Shown here: piece by piece, positions 18,367-26,701 of the stretch
Numbering within the stretch: the first letter of the stretch is position 1
How the letters are laid out: each line of letters opens with the position of its first letter
NCBI GenBank assembly: GCA_025357875.1
Contig: JANYLK010000225.1
Coordinates: forward strand, 1 to 64,000
DNA from: Granulicella sp.
GTDB lineage: Bacteria; Acidobacteriota; Terriglobia; Terriglobales; Acidobacteriaceae
Reading direction: 5' to 3'
Length of the DNA stretch: 64,000 nucleotides
Notes under the pieces: model-generated
What the model was told of the DNA's origin: nothing
Database searches by the model: none
Seen by the model: only the letters and a program-made list of their open reading frames with translations
Program-made: the position numbers and the translations under genes

Positions 18367-20036
18367 TGAGCACACATGTAGTCACTCCGCTTGAGGATAC
18401 GGTTCCGGTTCGATCGTTTGAGGATTTTCTCGAAGCGCATCTCGGTCAGGAGATGCTGCGATTTACGACGGCTGGAAGCGTGGATGACGGCAAGTCGACT
18501 CTGATTGGGAGGCTGCTGCACGACACCAAGAGCGTTTACGAGGACCAACTTGCGGCGGTGATGAAGAGCCGTGTCAACCGTGCTTCCGGTGGTCACGTCG
18601 ATTTTTCGTTACTGACAGACGGGCTGAAAGCAGAGCGCGAGCAAGGCATCACGATTGACGTGGCGTACCGCTATTTTTCGACGGCGCGGCGGAAGTTTAT
18701 TATCGCGGACACTCCGGGGCACGAGCAGTACACGCGGAACATGGCGACGGGTGCGTCCACCGCGGATGTGGCGATCATTCTGATAGACGCGAAGGCCTTT
18801 GCGAAGGCGGGTGGATTGTTGCCACAATCGCGTCGGCATACGTACATCGCGTCGCTGCTTGGTATTCCGCATGTGGTTGCTGCGGTGAACAAGATGGATT
18901 TGGTGGAGTATTCGCAGGAGAGCTTCGACGCAATTCGGCATGATTTTGAGGCGCTGTGTGCGCAGCTTGGATTGGCGGATGTAGAGATGATTCCAGTGAG
19001 TGCGCTTGAGGGTGACAACGTGGTAACGCCAAGCGCTGCGATGCCCTGGTACCACGGACCCACGCTGCTCAAATACCTGGAGACGGTTCCTTTGGTTAGG
19101 GCCGAGACGACTGGGCCGATGCGGTTTCCAGTGCAGCTTGTGTTGCGGCCAGATGCAAACTTTCGCGGGTTTGCGGGACAAGTTGCGCGAGGGACATTGA
19201 GGGCTGGCGATGCAGTGATGGCGCTGCCTTCGCGGAAGGAGACGACGGTGCGCCGCATTGTCACATACGACGGTGACCACGCAGCTGCGTCGTATCCGCA
19301 GAGCATCACGGTGGAGTTGGAGGACGAGATAGACCTTAGCCGTGGGGAAATGCTGGTGGCGGCCGAGGCGGCAGGCGAGATGCTACCTGATGTGAGTAAT
19401 AGTTTCCGCGCGATGGTGGTCTGGATGAATGAGGATCCGCTTGTGATTGGGCGGACCTACATTGCAAAGCATACGACGCGTACAGTGCGCGCGACTGTGC
19501 GTGCAATTCGATACCGTGTTGACGTGAACAGTCTTGAAGAGTTGGCGTCAGATTCGATTGCGATGAACGAGATTGCGGAGGTGGAATTTGAGACCAACCT
19601 ACCGCTTTTCTTTGACAGCTATCGCGCGTGCCGCTGGACGGGATCTTTGATACTAATTGACGCGCTCAGCAACGCAACGGTGGGTGCGGCGATGATCGTT
19701 GCTCCTGTTACGGAATCGGCTGAAACGTCTGGGGCTGATCGGTCCAGGCCGTCGTTGGTTCTGCTGCGCGGACGTCAAGGGCTTGCTTTACTAGTTCGGG
19801 ATGCTCTAGTGGCGCGGGGAGAGCGGGCTGTCATGATTGATGATTCGCTGATACCGGATTCCGCGGTTGCTGCGGTCGTGCGGGCACTCGATCTTGCAGG
19901 CGTGATTGCGATTTCATCACGTGATCTTCGGCACTCGGAAGTCGTAGAGATCGGGGGTTTTGCATCGGGTGCGGTGAGGGTTGAAGATGGGTCAGATGAA
20001 ATGGCAATTCTTAATTCATTTGCGGTGAGCTTATGA
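18366..20036 (+). CDS. cysN: Sulfate adenylyltransferase subunit 1 with relic APS-kinase-like tail
   Basis: CysN is the GTPase regulatory subunit of ATP sulfurylase. The GTP-binding motifs are intact: VDDGKSTLIGRLLHDTK (about residues 36-53), DTPGHEQYTRNM (about 115-126) and NKMD (about 174), followed by EF-Tu-like beta domains to about residue 450. Residues about 455-556 form an extra domain that follows APS kinase (CysC) pattern (a strand, GRQGLALLVRDALVARG, then IDDSL, then DLAGVIAIS) but has GRQGLAL where the P-loop GxxGxGKS/T should be, and it is shorter. It is therefore read as a CysNC fusion whose kinase part has decayed or been repurposed. The last 4 bases overlap cysH (ATGA). Confidence 0.94.
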   Translation: MSTHVVTPLEDTVPVRSFEDFLEAHLGQEMLRFTTAGSVDDGKSTLIGRLLHDTKSVYEDQLAAVMKSRVNRASGGHVDFSLLTDGLKAEREQGITIDVAYRYFSTARRKFIIADTPGHEQYTRNMATGASTADVAIILIDAKAFAKAGGLLPQSRRHTYIASLLGIPHVVAAVNKMDLVEYSQESFDAIRHDFEALCAQLGLADVEMIPVSALEGDNVVTPSAAMPWYHGPTLLKYLETVPLVRAETTGPMRFPVQLVLRPDANFRGFAGQVARGTLRAGDAVMALPSRKETTVRRIVTYDGDHAAASYPQSITVELEDEIDLSRGEMLVAAEAAGEMLPDVSNSFRAMVVWMNEDPLVIGRTYIAKHTTRTVRATVRAIRYRVDVNSLEELASDSIAMNEIAEVEFETNLPLFFDSYRACRWTGSLILIDALSNATVGAAMIVAPVTESAETSGADRSRPSLVLLRGRQGLALLVRDALVARGERAVMIDDSLIPDSAVAAVVRALDLAGVIAISSRDLRHSEVVEIGGFASGAVRVEDGSDEMAILNSFAVSL

Positions 20037-20728
20037 ACGGGACTGAAACAGCCACAAATTACGAGGCATTGACTGCTGAGGTGCTGATTGAACAGGTGGT
20101 GCACGAGGCCGCCAGGGCTACGGTCTGCCTTACCAATAGTTTCCAGACAGAAGACATGGTTGTACTTCACATGTTGCGCCAGCATCTGCCGAATGTGCCT
20201 GTGATCTTCCTTGAAACGGGGTACCACTTCAAGGAGTTGATCGCGTATCGCGACAAGATGACTGCGGAGTGGGGGTTGAATTTAGTCAACGCTATACCGC
20301 TTACAACTTTGGCGGAGCACGAGGCTGAATTCGGCTTGCTGCACATCGTGCAACCAATGGAGTGCTGCAGAATCCGCAAGGTCGAGCCGTTGATGCGGTC
20401 ACTGGAGCCGTTCGACTGGTGGTTTACTGGGCTGCGGAGGGAGCAGTCGCCCACGCGGGCGGGTCTGCGCAAAGTTGAAGATCACAAGACTCCTACCGGC
20501 AGGCAAATGAAAAAAGTAAGTGTGCTGGCGGACTGGACGATGGCCCAGGTGGACGAGTACGCGGTGGCACACGGTATCCCGAAGCTGGAGCTATATACGC
20601 GCGGATATACCAGCATTGGCTGCGAGCCCTGCACAGCGATTCCAGATGCTGGTGCAGATGTGCGCAGCGGTCGTTGGGGCGGCAAAAAGCTGGAATGCGG
20701 CATCCATACATTTTCAGAGAAGGTATAG
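20033..20728 (+). CDS. cysH: Adenylylsulfate (APS) reductase, [4Fe-4S] type
   Basis: A 231-residue member of the PAPS/APS reductase family, reducing activated sulfate to sulfite with thioredoxin. The PP-loop-like region NSFQTEDMV lies near residue 35 and FLETGYHF near 63. Four cysteines of the iron-sulfur type are present: Cys111-Cys112 (MECCRIRK) and Cys197-Cys200 (GCEPC), plus the catalytic Cys222 in ECGIH. The CC...CxxC set marks assimilatory APS reductases, as opposed to cluster-free PAPS reductases. That makes an APS kinase unnecessary for this route and agrees with the missing P-loop in the CysN tail. It is translationally coupled to cysN. Sulfite reductase genes are not in the window. 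Confidence 0.94.
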   Translation: MNGTETATNYEALTAEVLIEQVVHEAARATVCLTNSFQTEDMVVLHMLRQHLPNVPVIFLETGYHFKELIAYRDKMTAEWGLNLVNAIPLTTLAEHEAEFGLLHIVQPMECCRIRKVEPLMRSLEPFDWWFTGLRREQSPTRAGLRKVEDHKTPTGRQMKKVSVLADWTMAQVDEYAVAHGIPKLELYTRGYTSIGCEPCTAIPDAGADVRSGRWGGKKLECGIHTFSEKV

Positions 20729-20751
20729 ACTCCTCTCGCAGGGACTAGGCG

Positions 20752-21870
20752 ATGGTGGATCGACAGCGAATCGTGCGGCAGTGGAATCGGGGTCTGGCCA
20801 GAGTGCTGGTGACCCTGGTGCGGGCTGAGGGCTCGTCGTATCGTCGTCCGGGTGCGCATTTACTGATTGGCATGGATGGTGAGTATGCCGGTACGGTCAG
20901 CGGAGGCTGCCTTGAGGCGGAGGTAGTGCGAAAAGCTGCGTGGATGGTGCGCGACGGGGCGATCGTCGAGCGCTATTCGACGTTGTTTGACGACACTGCT
21001 GAGATACCGTTCGGGCTCGGATGCGGTGGTGTTGTGGACCTGCTGCTGGAGCCGGCTGACACTGCCGAATGCCGTGCATTGGTGGAAGCGATGGAGGCGT
21101 CGTTAGGCGGAGAGAAGTCGATTGTTGCGACATGGCTTCCTGTGAGCGGAAAGCGACTGCGCCGTGTTGTTCTAGATGCCAATGGTGATGTGGTGTTTCG
21201 CAGTGAGGCATTGCATTCCGTTGATCTCGATGCAGTCGTGAATTTTTCGGTGACTTCTTTTCGTGACGATTCGGAACTTTACGTCGAATCGCTTTCTGCG
21301 CCGCCGCGACTGTTCGTGCTGGGGGCAGGTGATGATGCGAAGCCTGTGGTAACGATGGCGGCGCTTCTCGGATGGCGCGTGACGGTGGTTGATGGGCGAG
21401 CGCAACTTGCCCGGCCGGAGCGGTTCCCTAAGGCAGAACGCGTTGTCTCGACCTCGGATATCGCAGAGCTTGGCGTGACCGCAATTGATGCGGTAGTCAT
21501 CATGACGCACAGCTACGAGCAGGATCGCGCACTGTTGGCAGGACTGCTCGGTGGCAGTGATGTTCCAGGGTATGTTGGTCTACTGGGAGCGTCACACCGC
21601 AGCAGTTTGTTGGTAAGCGAGGCTGCGGCGACGATTGGTTGTGGTGTGGCCGAATGTTGCGAGCGCGTTTGGGCACCTGTCGGACTGGACCTTGGCGGCG
21701 ATGGCGCGGAGGCGATTGCGCTGGCGATAATCGCTGAAGTTCAGGCTTGGTTGCAGGGCAAGCTGGGTGCTTCACGTAGACTGACCGCGGAACTGGTACA
21801 GAAGCAGGTTCAGAAGGGTGGGGCTTCAAAGTATCTGCAGACGCAATGTGCACTGGATGCAGCGAAGTGA
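20752..21870 (+). CDS. xdhC: XdhC/CoxI-family molybdoenzyme maturation factor
   Basis: A 372-residue XdhC/CoxI protein; the family binds molybdenum cofactor and inserts it, often after sulfuration, into xanthine-dehydrogenase-type enzymes. Seen: the N-terminal domain with AEGSSYRRPGAHLLI (about residues 25-39), TVSGGCLEAEVV (about 48-59) and FGLGCGGVVDLLLEP (about 86-100), then a Rossmann domain with LFVLGAGDDAKPV (about 188-200), the VIMTHSYEQDRALL region and GLLGASHRSS. It lies 23 bases after cysH on the same strand, so it may be read through from the sulfur operon, and it overlaps mocA. The enzyme it serves is encoded convergently downstream. Confidence 0.92.
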   Translation: MVDRQRIVRQWNRGLARVLVTLVRAEGSSYRRPGAHLLIGMDGEYAGTVSGGCLEAEVVRKAAWMVRDGAIVERYSTLFDDTAEIPFGLGCGGVVDLLLEPADTAECRALVEAMEASLGGEKSIVATWLPVSGKRLRRVVLDANGDVVFRSEALHSVDLDAVVNFSVTSFRDDSELYVESLSAPPRLFVLGAGDDAKPVVTMAALLGWRVTVVDGRAQLARPERFPKAERVVSTSDIAELGVTAIDAVVIMTHSYEQDRALLAGLLGGSDVPGYVGLLGASHRSSLLVSEAAATIGCGVAECCERVWAPVGLDLGGDGAEAIALAIIAEVQAWLQGKLGASRRLTAELVQKQVQKGGASKYLQTQCALDAAK

Positions 21871-22430
21871 TTGCGGCGGTGGTTTTGGCGGCGGGCGGGT
21901 CGACGCGGCTTGGCGAACCGAAACAGCTGATCATGGTTGGGGGCGATGCGTTGCTGGCGCGGGCGGTGCGTATTGCGCGCAAAGCTGGTTGTTCGCCAGT
22001 GGTCGTTGTGCTCGGCGCAGAATACGTGCGAGTGATGGTGGAGTGCGACCTCGGCGATGCAATTCTAGTGATCAATGACAAGTGGATGGAAGGGATGGCA
22101 ACATCGATCCGGCTTGGTGTGCAGACGCTGGGCATTGTCGCTAAAGACGCTGAGGGCGTGATGCTGATGACATGCGATCAGCCCGCTGTGACGGTTGAGC
22201 ACCTGCAACTATTGCTACGGAGGCAAGAGATCAACGCCTCGCGCTATGCTGGCAAAAAAGGCGTTCCAGCTTATTTTCCCAAGAAATATTTTGCCGCATT
22301 GACGGTGCTGGCAGGAGACTCTGGCGCGCGGGATATTCTGGCTCAGGCCAGGTTTGAAGACCTCGCGCACGGAGAACTCGACATCGACACCGTAGAAGAC
22401 GTTTCGCGGGCGCGAGAGTTATTCGGCTAG
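21846..22430 (+). CDS. mocA: Molybdenum cofactor nucleotidyltransferase (MocA-like)
   Basis: A 194-residue NTP-transferase of the MobA/MocA class; MocA adds CMP to molybdopterin to give the MCD cofactor used by many xanthine-dehydrogenase-family enzymes. Seen: the nucleotide-binding start VVLAAGGSTRLGEPKQLI (about residues 11-28), NDKWMEGMATSI and the metal-site region MTCDQPAV, then GDSGARDIL. Start: ATG 21846 overlaps xdhC by 25 bases; GTG 21867 gives a GTGA overlap with the xdhC stop and an N-terminus more like the family, so either is possible. Its stop overlaps that of the convergent FAD-subunit gene by 4 bases. Confidence 0.9.
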   Translation: MCTGCSEVIAAVVLAAGGSTRLGEPKQLIMVGGDALLARAVRIARKAGCSPVVVVLGAEYVRVMVECDLGDAILVINDKWMEGMATSIRLGVQTLGIVAKDAEGVMLMTCDQPAVTVEHLQLLLRRQEINASRYAGKKGVPAYFPKKYFAALTVLAGDSGARDILAQARFEDLAHGELDIDTVEDVSRARELFG

Positions 22431-23290
22431 CCCGACAGCGTGCGGAGGAATTCTTCGAGCAGGCTGGCGGCTACGGCGGCGCGGTATTTTGCGGTGGAAC
22501 GGATGTCGTCGATGGGGCGAACTTCAGTGGCCAGGGCCGCCCGGGCAGCCGCTATTGTGCTGGGTGTACTGGGTTGATTGAGGATGGACTGCTCGGTGGC
22601 GGTGCAGCGGATGGGAGTTTCATGGAGGCTAGCCGCACCGATTCTTATGTCGCGGACGACCCCATTATCGAGCAGCGCTAGACACGCGAGCGCGACCTTT
22701 GAGATTGCCTGGGCATTGCGGGTGCCGACTTTGCGGGTGTAGGTTATGTAACCGCCGAAGTTGCGTTTTATTTTAATGCTGTAGAGAAGCTCGTCAGGAC
22801 GGAGGACGGTTTTCTTATAGCCCAAGTGAAAGTCGCGGTAGGGAATAGTCCGCGTGCCGGTGGCTGAGACCAGGGTGACGGTGGCGTCGTAGGCGAGGAG
22901 CGCGGGGGGCGAGTCGGCGGCCGGCGAGGCGTTGACGATGTTACCGCCGAGGGTGCCGCGGTTCTGGTTAGCGATGCTGCCGGTCCAACTTGCGGCTTGG
23001 TTGAGTAGAGGTAAGTCGGTGGCAATGACTGCGTGGCGGCGGATGTCGGTGAAGGTGGTGCCGGAGCCGATGGTGATGGCATCGGGGGTGGCGTCGATGA
23101 AGCGGAGTTCCGTGAGGTGCTTAATTGAGAGAAAATTCTTTTGGGCGAGGCGATTGGCGCTGAGGGCGACCATTAGTTCGGTGCCGCCGGCGATCGGTGT
23201 GTAGAGGCTGGAATCGCACGCGAGGATTTCCAGCGTCGCGTTGAGTGTGGGTGGGGCGATGAGGGTGAAGTCGGCAACGTTGGAGCGCAT
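22427..23290 (-). CDS. Xanthine dehydrogenase family, FAD-binding subunit
   Basis: A 287-residue medium subunit of a three-subunit molybdenum hydroxylase (XDH/CO-dehydrogenase family); it passes electrons from the iron-sulfur subunit to FAD and its acceptor. Seen: the FAD loop PIAGGTELMVAL (about residues 32-43), the second flavin motif NQNRGTLGGNIVNASPAADS (about 108-127) and the C-terminal CO_deh_flav_C-like domain from about 175. The ATG overlaps the stop of the iron-sulfur subunit gene upstream by one base. Transcript order is large subunit, iron-sulfur subunit, FAD subunit. Confidence 0.94.
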   Translation of the reverse strand: MRSNVADFTLIAPPTLNATLEILACDSSLYTPIAGGTELMVALSANRLAQKNFLSIKHLTELRFIDATPDAITIGSGTTFTDIRRHAVIATDLPLLNQAASWTGSIANQNRGTLGGNIVNASPAADSPPALLAYDATVTLVSATGTRTIPYRDFHLGYKKTVLRPDELLYSIKIKRNFGGYITYTRKVGTRNAQAISKVALACLALLDNGVVRDIRIGAASLHETPIRCTATEQSILNQPSTPSTIAAARAALATEVRPIDDIRSTAKYRAAVAASLLEEFLRTLSG

Positions 23291-23784
23291 TATTCTGCTA
23301 CTCCCGTGGTTAAATTCTGTCGGCCGGCCTGTTGGACGGCGTCAAAGATGCGCATGTAGCCGGTGCAGCGGCAAAGATTTCCGGCGAGGCCTTCCTGAAT
23401 TTGTAACAGCGTTGGTTGCGGATATTTATCGAGAAGGTAGTGGGTGGCGAGGATCATACCGGGTGTGCAGATGCCGCACTGGGCTCCGCCTTTCTCAAGG
23501 AAGCTTTGCTGGATAGGATGGAGTTTTTCGTTTTTTTCTACGAGATGCGCGACACCTTCGATGGTCATGATGTGGGTGCCTTCGGCCTGGAGGATCGGGA
23601 CGAGGCAGGAATTGACCAGCTCGCCGTTCATCAGGATGGAGCAGGAGCCGCACTCGCCTTCGCCGCAACCTTCCTTTGCGCCGGTGAGGTGGAGGTCCTC
23701 GCGGAGGACGTCGAGCAGGCGCTTCATGGGCGGGGCGGCTACGGACTTCTCCTCGCCGTTGATTTTGAAGTGAACTGTGGTCAT
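23290..23784 (-). CDS. Xanthine dehydrogenase family, [2Fe-2S] subunit
   Basis: A 164-residue small subunit with two [2Fe-2S] clusters, the electron relay of the enzyme. The plant-ferredoxin-type cluster is bound by CGEGECGSC (about residues 40-48) with a further Cys at NSCLVP (about 60). The second cluster sits in the helical domain with CGICTPGM (about 99-106) and NLCRCTG (about 136-142). All eight Cys are present. It overlaps the large subunit gene by 4 bases and the FAD subunit gene by 1 base, a tightly coupled operon. Confidence 0.95.
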   Translation of the reverse strand: MTTVHFKINGEEKSVAAPPMKRLLDVLREDLHLTGAKEGCGEGECGSCSILMNGELVNSCLVPILQAEGTHIMTIEGVAHLVEKNEKLHPIQQSFLEKGGAQCGICTPGMILATHYLLDKYPQPTLLQIQEGLAGNLCRCTGYMRIFDAVQQAGRQNLTTGVAE

Positions 23785-26237
23785 GCGTTAGCCTCGACTC
23801 TTGTGTCGTGATCAATGGCTGGTTTAAAATCTTCGGTGCCGCCGACTTCATTTGAGCCAACAGGGGTGCAGGACATGCGTTCGAAGATGTCTTCGGGGAG
23901 GAGGGGGATCTCGGTGAAAGCGATACCGGTTGCATGTTCGATGGCATTGAGGATGGCGGGGGCAGGGCCGTCCATGGGGAGTTCGCCGATGCCTTTGGCG
24001 CCCTGAGGCCCGTGGATGCTCGGCGTTTCTTCGAAGTGGACATGAATGGGCGGCAGGTCGGCGCTTGTGGGCATGATGTAGTTGGTCATCTGATTGTTGC
24101 GCATGAGGCCGTCAACATAGACGCATTTCTCGTACAGCGCGTAGCCGATGCCCTGAGCTACTCCGCCCTCGATCTGGCCCTTGGCGAGAATGGGGTGGAT
24201 GACTTTGCCGACGTCTTGGAGGGCGTGGAAGTTTTTTACCTCGGCGATATAGGTAAGGGTGTCGACCGTGACTTCGGCGACGTAGACGGCCCAGGCGTAG
24301 GTAGGGTAGGCGTCGCCTTTGTACTGGTCGTCGTCCCAAAAGATGTTGTTAGGGGCTTCATAGCGGGCTTCGGCTGTGAGGGAGCCATGCGCGGCGAGGT
24401 AGGCGACAGCCGTGGTGCGGAATTGGTCTGCCGTGGTGCGGAATTGGTCTGCCGTGTAATTGGATGGCTCATCGAGAGGAGAAGCAGATCCCTCCGCTGC
24501 GCTGCGGGATGACAACAATGGGGCGCTATGGGGCGGCAAGCCGAGGGTTGCAAGAACGGATTCGGAGGCGCGTTCGACGAGCTTACCGACGATCATAGCG
24601 GTACGACTGGCAACTGTTGGGCCAGAGTTGGGGACGATGGCTGTGTCAGGTTGAGCGACGAGGACTTCGTCGTAGGGGATGCGGAGTGTTTGCGCGCACA
24701 CCTGGCTGAGGATGGTGTTTGTGCCCTGGCCGAATTCGGTGGAGGAAACGAGGATGCACGGGCGGCCTTCCGGCGTGATCTTGATTTTGACGAGGGAGTT
24801 GAGGCGACGCTCGCCGGAACCGGTGAATCCGGAGCCGTGCATAAATGCCGCGAAGCCAATGCCGCGCTTGATTGTCGAGGTGAGATTAGTGCGGTCGAAC
24901 TCGGCGCGCTTAGCGTGGTAGTTTGATTCGTGGAGGGCACGGGTGAGCAGACCTTGCATATCGACTGGGTCGGTGAGGTGCTGGCCGGTGGCGGTGTGGT
25001 CGCCGGTGGCGAGGAAGTTACGCCGGCGTAGTTCTTCGGGGGTAAGGCCGACGGCTTTGGCGATCTTGTCCATGTGGCGTTCGAGGGCGAAGAGGGATTG
25101 TGGTGCCCCGAAACCACGGAATGCTCCATGGGGCGCAATGTTGGTGGCCATCGCCTTGGCTCGGACGGTAAGGTGTGGCCAGTGGTAAGGGCCGGGCGCG
25201 TGGATGGTAGCTCGGGAGAGGACAACAGCTGAGAGCGTGGCGTAGGCGCCGCCGTCGATGGCAACTTCGATCTCGCCGGCGAGAAGTTTGCCATCGCGCG
25301 AGACTGCGGTACGGTGGCGGGTGCGCGATGGATGTCGCTTTGTAGTGGCGATCAGGTCTTCGGCGCGATCGTAGCAGATTTTGACGGGGTGGCCAGACTT
25401 CATCGCGAGGAGGGCTGCATGGGAGCCGATGACGCTGGGAAAGTCTTCCTTGCCGCCAAAAGCTCCGCCGGTCTCGGTCTGGATGACGCGGCACTTTTCG
25501 GCGGGTAGGTTGAAGACGAGTTCGAGCGCGTGGACGAGGTAGTAAGGACACTGCATGGAGCCGGAGACGGTGATGGAATCGAGGCTGCCGTTGGGGGCCC
25601 GGAAGGCTTCAGCGATGACGCCGTTGTTCTCGATGTAGAGATGCTCCTGCGCGCCTGTGCGGTACTCTCCTTCGACGATGAAGTCGGCTGATTGAAAGGC
25701 GGCTTGGAGCGCGGAGTCGGCGAGCGGGTCATCGCCCTTCTGCATTAGAAATGTCTTGAAAGTGTTGGGACTGCCGCCATGGCCTCTGTGGTCCCAAACT
25801 ACTTTGCTGGTGTCGCCCGCGGCGCCTGTTTCGGAATCTTCGATGGTGAAGACGCCAGGAAAGTCTTCATAGGTGACGTGGACGGCTTCGACTGCTGCGT
25901 GGAGGACGTTCTTGTCGGGGTGGGCGAGGAGGAGGATGGGTTCCGCGGGGTGGTTGATGTTTTCGGAGGCGAGGCACGGATGATCTTTGGTGAGATGGAT
26001 GATTGTGTTTTCGCCGGGGATATCGGCTGCGGTGACAATGGTGAACTGAGACCAGTCGATGGCGGGATCGTAAGCGATGGACGTGATGCAACCGCGCGCG
26101 ATGGTGGAGCGGACGGTGGCTCCGTACCACATGCCGGGGAGAGTGATGTCGTCCACATACTGAGCACGGCCCGTGACTTTGGCTAAGCCTTCCTTGCGGA
26201 TGGGCGATGTACCGACGATGGGGCCGGGCTCAGGCAT
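23781..26237 (-). CDS. Xanthine dehydrogenase family, molybdopterin-binding large subunit
   Basis: An 818-residue catalytic subunit. The frame is open to 26396, but MPEPGPIVGTSPIRKEGLAK at 26237 is the natural start, although with no strong Shine-Dalgarno. Seen: the N-terminal Ald_Xan_dh fold with TGRAQYVDD, the molybdenum-site loops TGGAFGGKEDFPS and GAFRGFGAPQ, the FGQGTNT loop and the C-terminal GIGELPMDGPAPA with the catalytic Glu. Residues about 565-605 hold an unusual in-frame insert: a piece of a dispersed repeat (plus 24474-24513) followed by a duplicated 7-residue unit (ADQFRTT twice). The frame stays open, so activity may persist. The purine-like substrate is inferred from family only. 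Confidence 0.93.
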   Translation of the reverse strand: MPEPGPIVGTSPIRKEGLAKVTGRAQYVDDITLPGMWYGATVRSTIARGCITSIAYDPAIDWSQFTIVTAADIPGENTIIHLTKDHPCLASENINHPAEPILLLAHPDKNVLHAAVEAVHVTYEDFPGVFTIEDSETGAAGDTSKVVWDHRGHGGSPNTFKTFLMQKGDDPLADSALQAAFQSADFIVEGEYRTGAQEHLYIENNGVIAEAFRAPNGSLDSITVSGSMQCPYYLVHALELVFNLPAEKCRVIQTETGGAFGGKEDFPSVIGSHAALLAMKSGHPVKICYDRAEDLIATTKRHPSRTRHRTAVSRDGKLLAGEIEVAIDGGAYATLSAVVLSRATIHAPGPYHWPHLTVRAKAMATNIAPHGAFRGFGAPQSLFALERHMDKIAKAVGLTPEELRRRNFLATGDHTATGQHLTDPVDMQGLLTRALHESNYHAKRAEFDRTNLTSTIKRGIGFAAFMHGSGFTGSGERRLNSLVKIKITPEGRPCILVSSTEFGQGTNTILSQVCAQTLRIPYDEVLVAQPDTAIVPNSGPTVASRTAMIVGKLVERASESVLATLGLPPHSAPLLSSRSAAEGSASPLDEPSNYTADQFRTTADQFRTTAVAYLAAHGSLTAEARYEAPNNIFWDDDQYKGDAYPTYAWAVYVAEVTVDTLTYIAEVKNFHALQDVGKVIHPILAKGQIEGGVAQGIGYALYEKCVYVDGLMRNNQMTNYIMPTSADLPPIHVHFEETPSIHGPQGAKGIGELPMDGPAPAILNAIEHATGIAFTEIPLLPEDIFERMSCTPVGSNEVGGTEDFKPAIDHDTRVEANA
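24409..24456. repeat. 21-bp tandem repeat inside the molybdoenzyme gene
   Basis: Two perfect 21-base copies (24409-24429 and 24430-24450, each starting GCCGTGGTGCGG) plus 6 bases of a third. The unit is a multiple of three and duplicates seven residues (ADQFRTT) in the large subunit without breaking the frame. Confidence 0.85.
24474..24513 (-). repeat. Dispersed-repeat fragment inside the molybdoenzyme gene
   Basis: Read on the minus strand the segment contains GTCATCCCGCAGCGCAGCGG then AGGGATCTGC, the form of a short interspersed element common between genes in acidobacteria and related soil bacteria (from memory, not searched). Here it is inside a coding frame, contributing SSRSAAEGSASP to the protein. 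It lies immediately upstream, in coding sense, of the 21-bp tandem repeat. Confidence 0.5.
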
Positions 26238-26383
26238 AGAGGTTATACGGTTCGGGTATCCGACAAGAATAGAACGAAATGGAGCGGATTGGAATAGACG
26301 CGTGGGCGACTGCGAGAAAGCTGATTCGCGAGGCGCGCCGTGCGGCTTCAACTTTGGGAAGGAGCATCGTAAAATATTGAGAG

Positions 26384-26602
26384 ATGCCATTTCCAATTAA
26401 AATTTGCGCAATGTGTGAAGAAGAGTTTGAACTGAAGCCAGACAAGCCCGGTTTTGCAAACCGTTGCCCGAATTGCAGTGTGCCGGATGCTGACGAACCA
26501 GTCAGCAAAGGGCGCATGGACGCGGATGAGTTGAAGAGTTCGCGTGAGGCGAATGCGGCTCGGCGGGCGGCGATCAAAGACATGCTGTACAGCGGCAAAT
26601 AG
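26384..26602 (+). CDS. Small zinc-ribbon protein
   Basis: A 72-residue protein with a CxxC pair near residue 8-11 (CAMC) and a second near 27-30 (CPNC), which together suit one zinc ribbon, followed by a charged helical tail (SREANAARRAAIKDML). No named family is certain; similar small proteins occur as conserved hypotheticals. It is divergent from the molybdoenzyme operon, with about 146 bases between the starts. A role in nucleic acid or protein binding is only a guess. Confidence 0.7.
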   Translation: MPFPIKICAMCEEEFELKPDKPGFANRCPNCSVPDADEPVSKGRMDADELKSSREANAARRAAIKDMLYSGK

Positions 26603-26701
26603 AAGACGTCTGCATCGTTGCTCGAGGCGATGTTTTGACGAGGCTGTGGAGGAACTGCTGCCCTTCGTAAAAGCTTGTTCATCGAAATAAATGGTGGGCA
26701 C

